This document shows positions 61,203 to 64,000 of a stretch of DNA of 64,000 nucleotides, piece by piece. A program made the position numbers and the translations under genes. This stretch comes from Helichrysum umbraculigerum. Its lineage: Eukaryota; Streptophyta; Magnoliopsida; Asterales; Asteraceae. The stretch lies in assembly GCA_949592205.1 (NCBI GenBank), contig CATIUR010000014.1, positions 1,488,001 through 1,552,000 of the forward strand, written 5' to 3'. Positions within the stretch are counted from its first letter, which is position 1; the number at the start of each line of letters is the position of its first letter. The notes below the pieces were generated by a model, which ran no database searches, was not told the DNA's origin, and saw nothing but the letters and a program-made list of their open reading frames with translations.

Positions 61203-61492
61203 CTGTGGGTGCTAGCGTTCCTAATCGCCAGCAATATCCAAGTGGTAACCTCCTAGTGTCCTAATCACGTAAGGTTATAAATACATAAGTAGTTGTTCTA
61301 TTGAACTGTGCGTACTATTGTTCACTTGAATAAACTATACACGATGGATTCGTTTGTGATAATCTTGTAATAATAATTTCCAATAAATGTATTATTATTA
61401 AACCCATTTCGTTGTATACTTTGAAGAAGTATGTATGTATATATATAAGGTGTCCGAGTTATATCATATACGTATATATAGAAAAAGTCTTC

Positions 61493-61495
<3 letters not shown>

Positions 61496-61576
<81 letters not shown>
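61496..61576. repeat. (TA)n microsatellite
   Basis: About 40 TA units in the element 5 LTR. A shorter one lies at 33920-33968 in the solo LTR. Confidence 0.9.
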
Positions 61577-61579
<3 letters not shown>

Positions 61580-63222
61580 TTTATCATTTTATGTAAGATA
61601 GAATAATATATATAAAAAATATATACATATATGTAAAAAGATCACTGGTCAAAGAAAGAATCGATCCCGTGACCTTTTGTTTGCTACCAAACGTTTTACT
61701 CGTTCCAATATACTCCGTTGTCAAAATAAATAATTGTTATCGTTCTAAAAGTTGTCATGTCCATTTTATAGTATTATTTGAATAACACTTGTATAAAATA
61801 ATGTCCCGTTGTCGTGTACGTTTTTGGTACCAAATGTCGTATCGTAAAGTTTTATATCAAATATAACTTATCAAATATTTTGAGTCGTGTAATCGTTAAT
61901 ATTTTTGTACCATTTAAAAAATTAATGTGTAATGATAACCTTTATTATTAATATTATTTAATTAAATAATGATTTGCTAATAATATTAAGTACTAAAAAT
62001 AGTAACATTTGTGTGTATCTTGTCTCATACTAACTCAATTCATATAATAATAACTTTATAAAATTAGTTTGTTTAGGATTCAAAAGATGGCAAACATTGT
62101 CTACTTATAGTCAACGCCACATGAAGAGCCTAATTCTACAACAAACATCCGGTTTGTGTTTGGGTTTGGCTCGACCCGCTGGGTCAACCCGAAACCCATC
62201 GGGTTCTTGGTGGTTTTCAACTCTGATTCCAAAATCAATCCACAAAACAGATTTCTAACTTAATTTCAGACATAATCTCACTGATATAACAACATTACAT
62301 GATGATATAAGTTTGAAATTCACAAATTACAAAAGGAGAAGGGGTGTAGCTCACGATGGTTGTGGTGTTCGGAGGCATAGCGTAGTGGCGATGCCGAGCG
62401 TGATGAAGACGATGGTGGTGAGCTACGGTTGCTACTGCTACGCCGGTGGTGGAGTCCGGTTGGTGGCGCTCGGCGGTGGTGGTGTCGATCGGTGGTGGTG
62501 ACTCGGGGGATGGTGAGCCGAGAGGTGAGAAAGAGATATGGATTATGATGATGATTATGATTCTTGTGTTGCTGCAATTTGTTGTTTGTTGTAGTTTTTA
62601 TTGTTATGTTTTATTGTTGCAGAGAAAAAAAAACAGATAGATAGATATGATCATGAAGGTGAAGTGAAACAAAAAGGGAAGAAAAAAAGAAGGGTCGGTT
62701 TTTGGTCAAAGGAGACCTCCGACCAGATCCAAAATAAAAGGAGAAAGTGGTTGCCATTTGTCTCCCAAACACAGTATAATATACCCGTGTTCGGGTACCC
62801 GATCGTTATGTAGTATAATGTCTTTAAATAATAAATTTCTAAAAATATAATCGTTTAAGTTTTTAATCAAAGTATTTTATGAGAATACTTTTATCAAGAT
62901 GTAAAATTATATCGTTGTTTTACTTTGAACTTACGGATAGTTTTCGTGCATAAAATATCTTCAGTTTTCTAACGGGGTAATTAAATATTATTCTTGACAA
63001 CAATATTTAGTTTGAAAATGTTTTGTACTAACTTTAGTATTTTTTTGATTTACGCGTTCTGTCGGGTTCGTATGTACGAGATTATTAAATAATCTTTTCA
63101 AGTTATAAATATACATTTATATATTTAGTACTTGTATACTTTGGTTATTGCGCGTATGTGATACGCGAAATAAAAGTTCAAATTTGGAGTGAAATTTGGG
63201 ACATTTTTGACCGGGTGTCACA

Positions 63223-63240
63223 TTCTCCCCTTGTTAGTAG
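63223..63240 (-). other. Polypurine tract of element 5
   Basis: Minus-strand TAACAAGGGGAGAA adjoins the LTR, after the GAAATTTCGGGACGAAAT block. Confidence 0.8.
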
Positions 63241-64000
63241 AATTTCGTCCCGAAATTCGTTCATAGTAAGTATTGATGAGTCGAAGTGTTGGTCGGTGCA
63301 TATCCTAAGTAAGTTTGTGAAATTTTCATAAGTGACACACTCGTCTATCTAAGATTGTCTACCTCCCCTTGTTGAACTATTGCTCTACTGGCAACGAAAG
63401 GAATAAAGGAAATGAGTTTCGATATCTTAGACCATTTTATCTGTGAGAGTAAATTCAGTAAGTCAGCCAGTTGCTAAGGTGTAGCTACTCTTTGCACTAG
63501 TAGCCTATAGTAAAGCAGTAACTTCCACTGCGTTCGTACAGTTTGTAACAACAAGTAGTATCGTAGCATAACTTAGACTCTATCAGTCTCATATAGAAAC
63601 TAAGTGGTTTAGCACAAATTAGTTTTATGGGGATGTTACCCACAATATAAAAATTAACCGGTATGTTTTCCGGTATAAGGCAGTGTAGGATCTGTTATTC
63701 CTATTTATATGAGCTAAACCTTGTCTCGTATATAGAAACTATAGAAACTAAATTATCATTTTTCCCTAACCCTATCGTGCACTTAGAATCTAGGAAAAAC
63801 ATAAAAGATATCAAGTAGCAAGTAAGTTTTATCAAAGTAAATAGTGCAAGGGCAGTCAGGTTATTAGTGAGTGATCATACCCGTGTTTAGTAAGTCAAGT
63901 TGTTGTTTTCTAATCCTAATACATTTTTAGGATTTAAATCACAGAATGTAACAGTAAGTAACAATTAAGATTCAGTAAGGCAACTAATCACAAAATAGTT
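63241..64000 (-). other. Interior of element 5, non-coding part
   Basis: The 760 bp inside the 3' LTR show no pol frame, so element 5 is either non-autonomous or has a long 3' non-coding region. It leaves the window here. Confidence 0.55.

Larger units (their letters stand above)
60184..63222 (-). repeat. 3' LTR of Ty3 element 5
   Basis: About 3.04 kb. The minus-strand start is TGTGACACCCGGTC; the other end reads GGGGTGTGATA, again TA rather than CA. It is related to the solo LTR (ATTTCGGGTTGCGGAAGCGA, CGACTCTA.ATGAGACGTT). (TA)n lies at 61496-61576. Confidence 0.82.

Noticed and set aside
61630..61720. Possible tRNA or SINE (GGGATCGATTC on the minus strand)
   Set aside because: Only a weak B-box-like word; no cloverleaf and no clear A box.
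62313..62640. Gly/Val-rich and His/Arg-rich frames in the element 5 LTR
   Set aside because: GGT/GAT low-complexity DNA in an LTR; frames open on both strands.

Overview
This is a gene-poor, transposon-saturated nuclear window from a flowering plant. The repeat types (Ty3/gypsy LTR elements primed by initiator tRNA-Met, Helitrons, a CACTA element, a Mutator-like element, foldback elements) and the phloem-protein-2-like module structure fit an Asteraceae-type eudicot, but that is inference. I could support only one apparently intact host gene, a small secreted-peptide gene at 16257-16538 with a CLE-like C-terminus. A second host locus, a two-module phloem-protein-2-like (PP2) gene on the minus strand at about 43043-49815, is broken by stops, frame breaks and insertions.

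Layout. 1-8163: a minus-strand LTR retrotransposon with two visibly identical LTRs and a 4.2 kb non-coding interior (a LARD), cut by the window edge. 8164-15727: a SINE-like patch, a 1.4 kb Mutator-like element with 9-bp target duplications, foldback/MITE sequence, a Helitron-like end and an old LTR remnant. 15728-16747: the peptide gene. 16748-42343: a minus-strand non-autonomous Helitron (about 3.7 kb of its own sequence) split by Ty3 element 1 (17687-39599, plus strand, TSD TTTAA). Element 1 itself contains gag-only element 2 (24287-31501, TSD GTCAT) and a solo LTR (32522-36175, TSD AAAGT). 42344-49877: intergenic DNA and the PP2 pseudogene, which carries a CACTA element (44495-47600, TSD TGT) and a foldback element whose core is inverted telomere-like repeat. 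49878-64000: a minus-strand nest in which element 4 is cut by element 3 and element 3 is cut by element 5; element 5 runs off the right edge.

The most unusual signal is structural. The LTRs of five families share one plan. A CpG-rich cluster of short dyads begins about 855-1066 bp from the LTR 5' end in four families and in a related solo LTR. It is followed by a consensus splice donor (usually CAG/GTGAGT), then a second cluster of small hairpins, then a splice acceptor, all inside the LTR. In element 2 the second cluster has 14 hairpins with a near-invariant 7-nt loop AGAACGA and at least seven different stem sequences that stay complementary. A second LTR family shows a compensatory stem change with another constant loop. 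Elements 1 and 3 also share an extra coiled-coil reading frame between PBS and gag.
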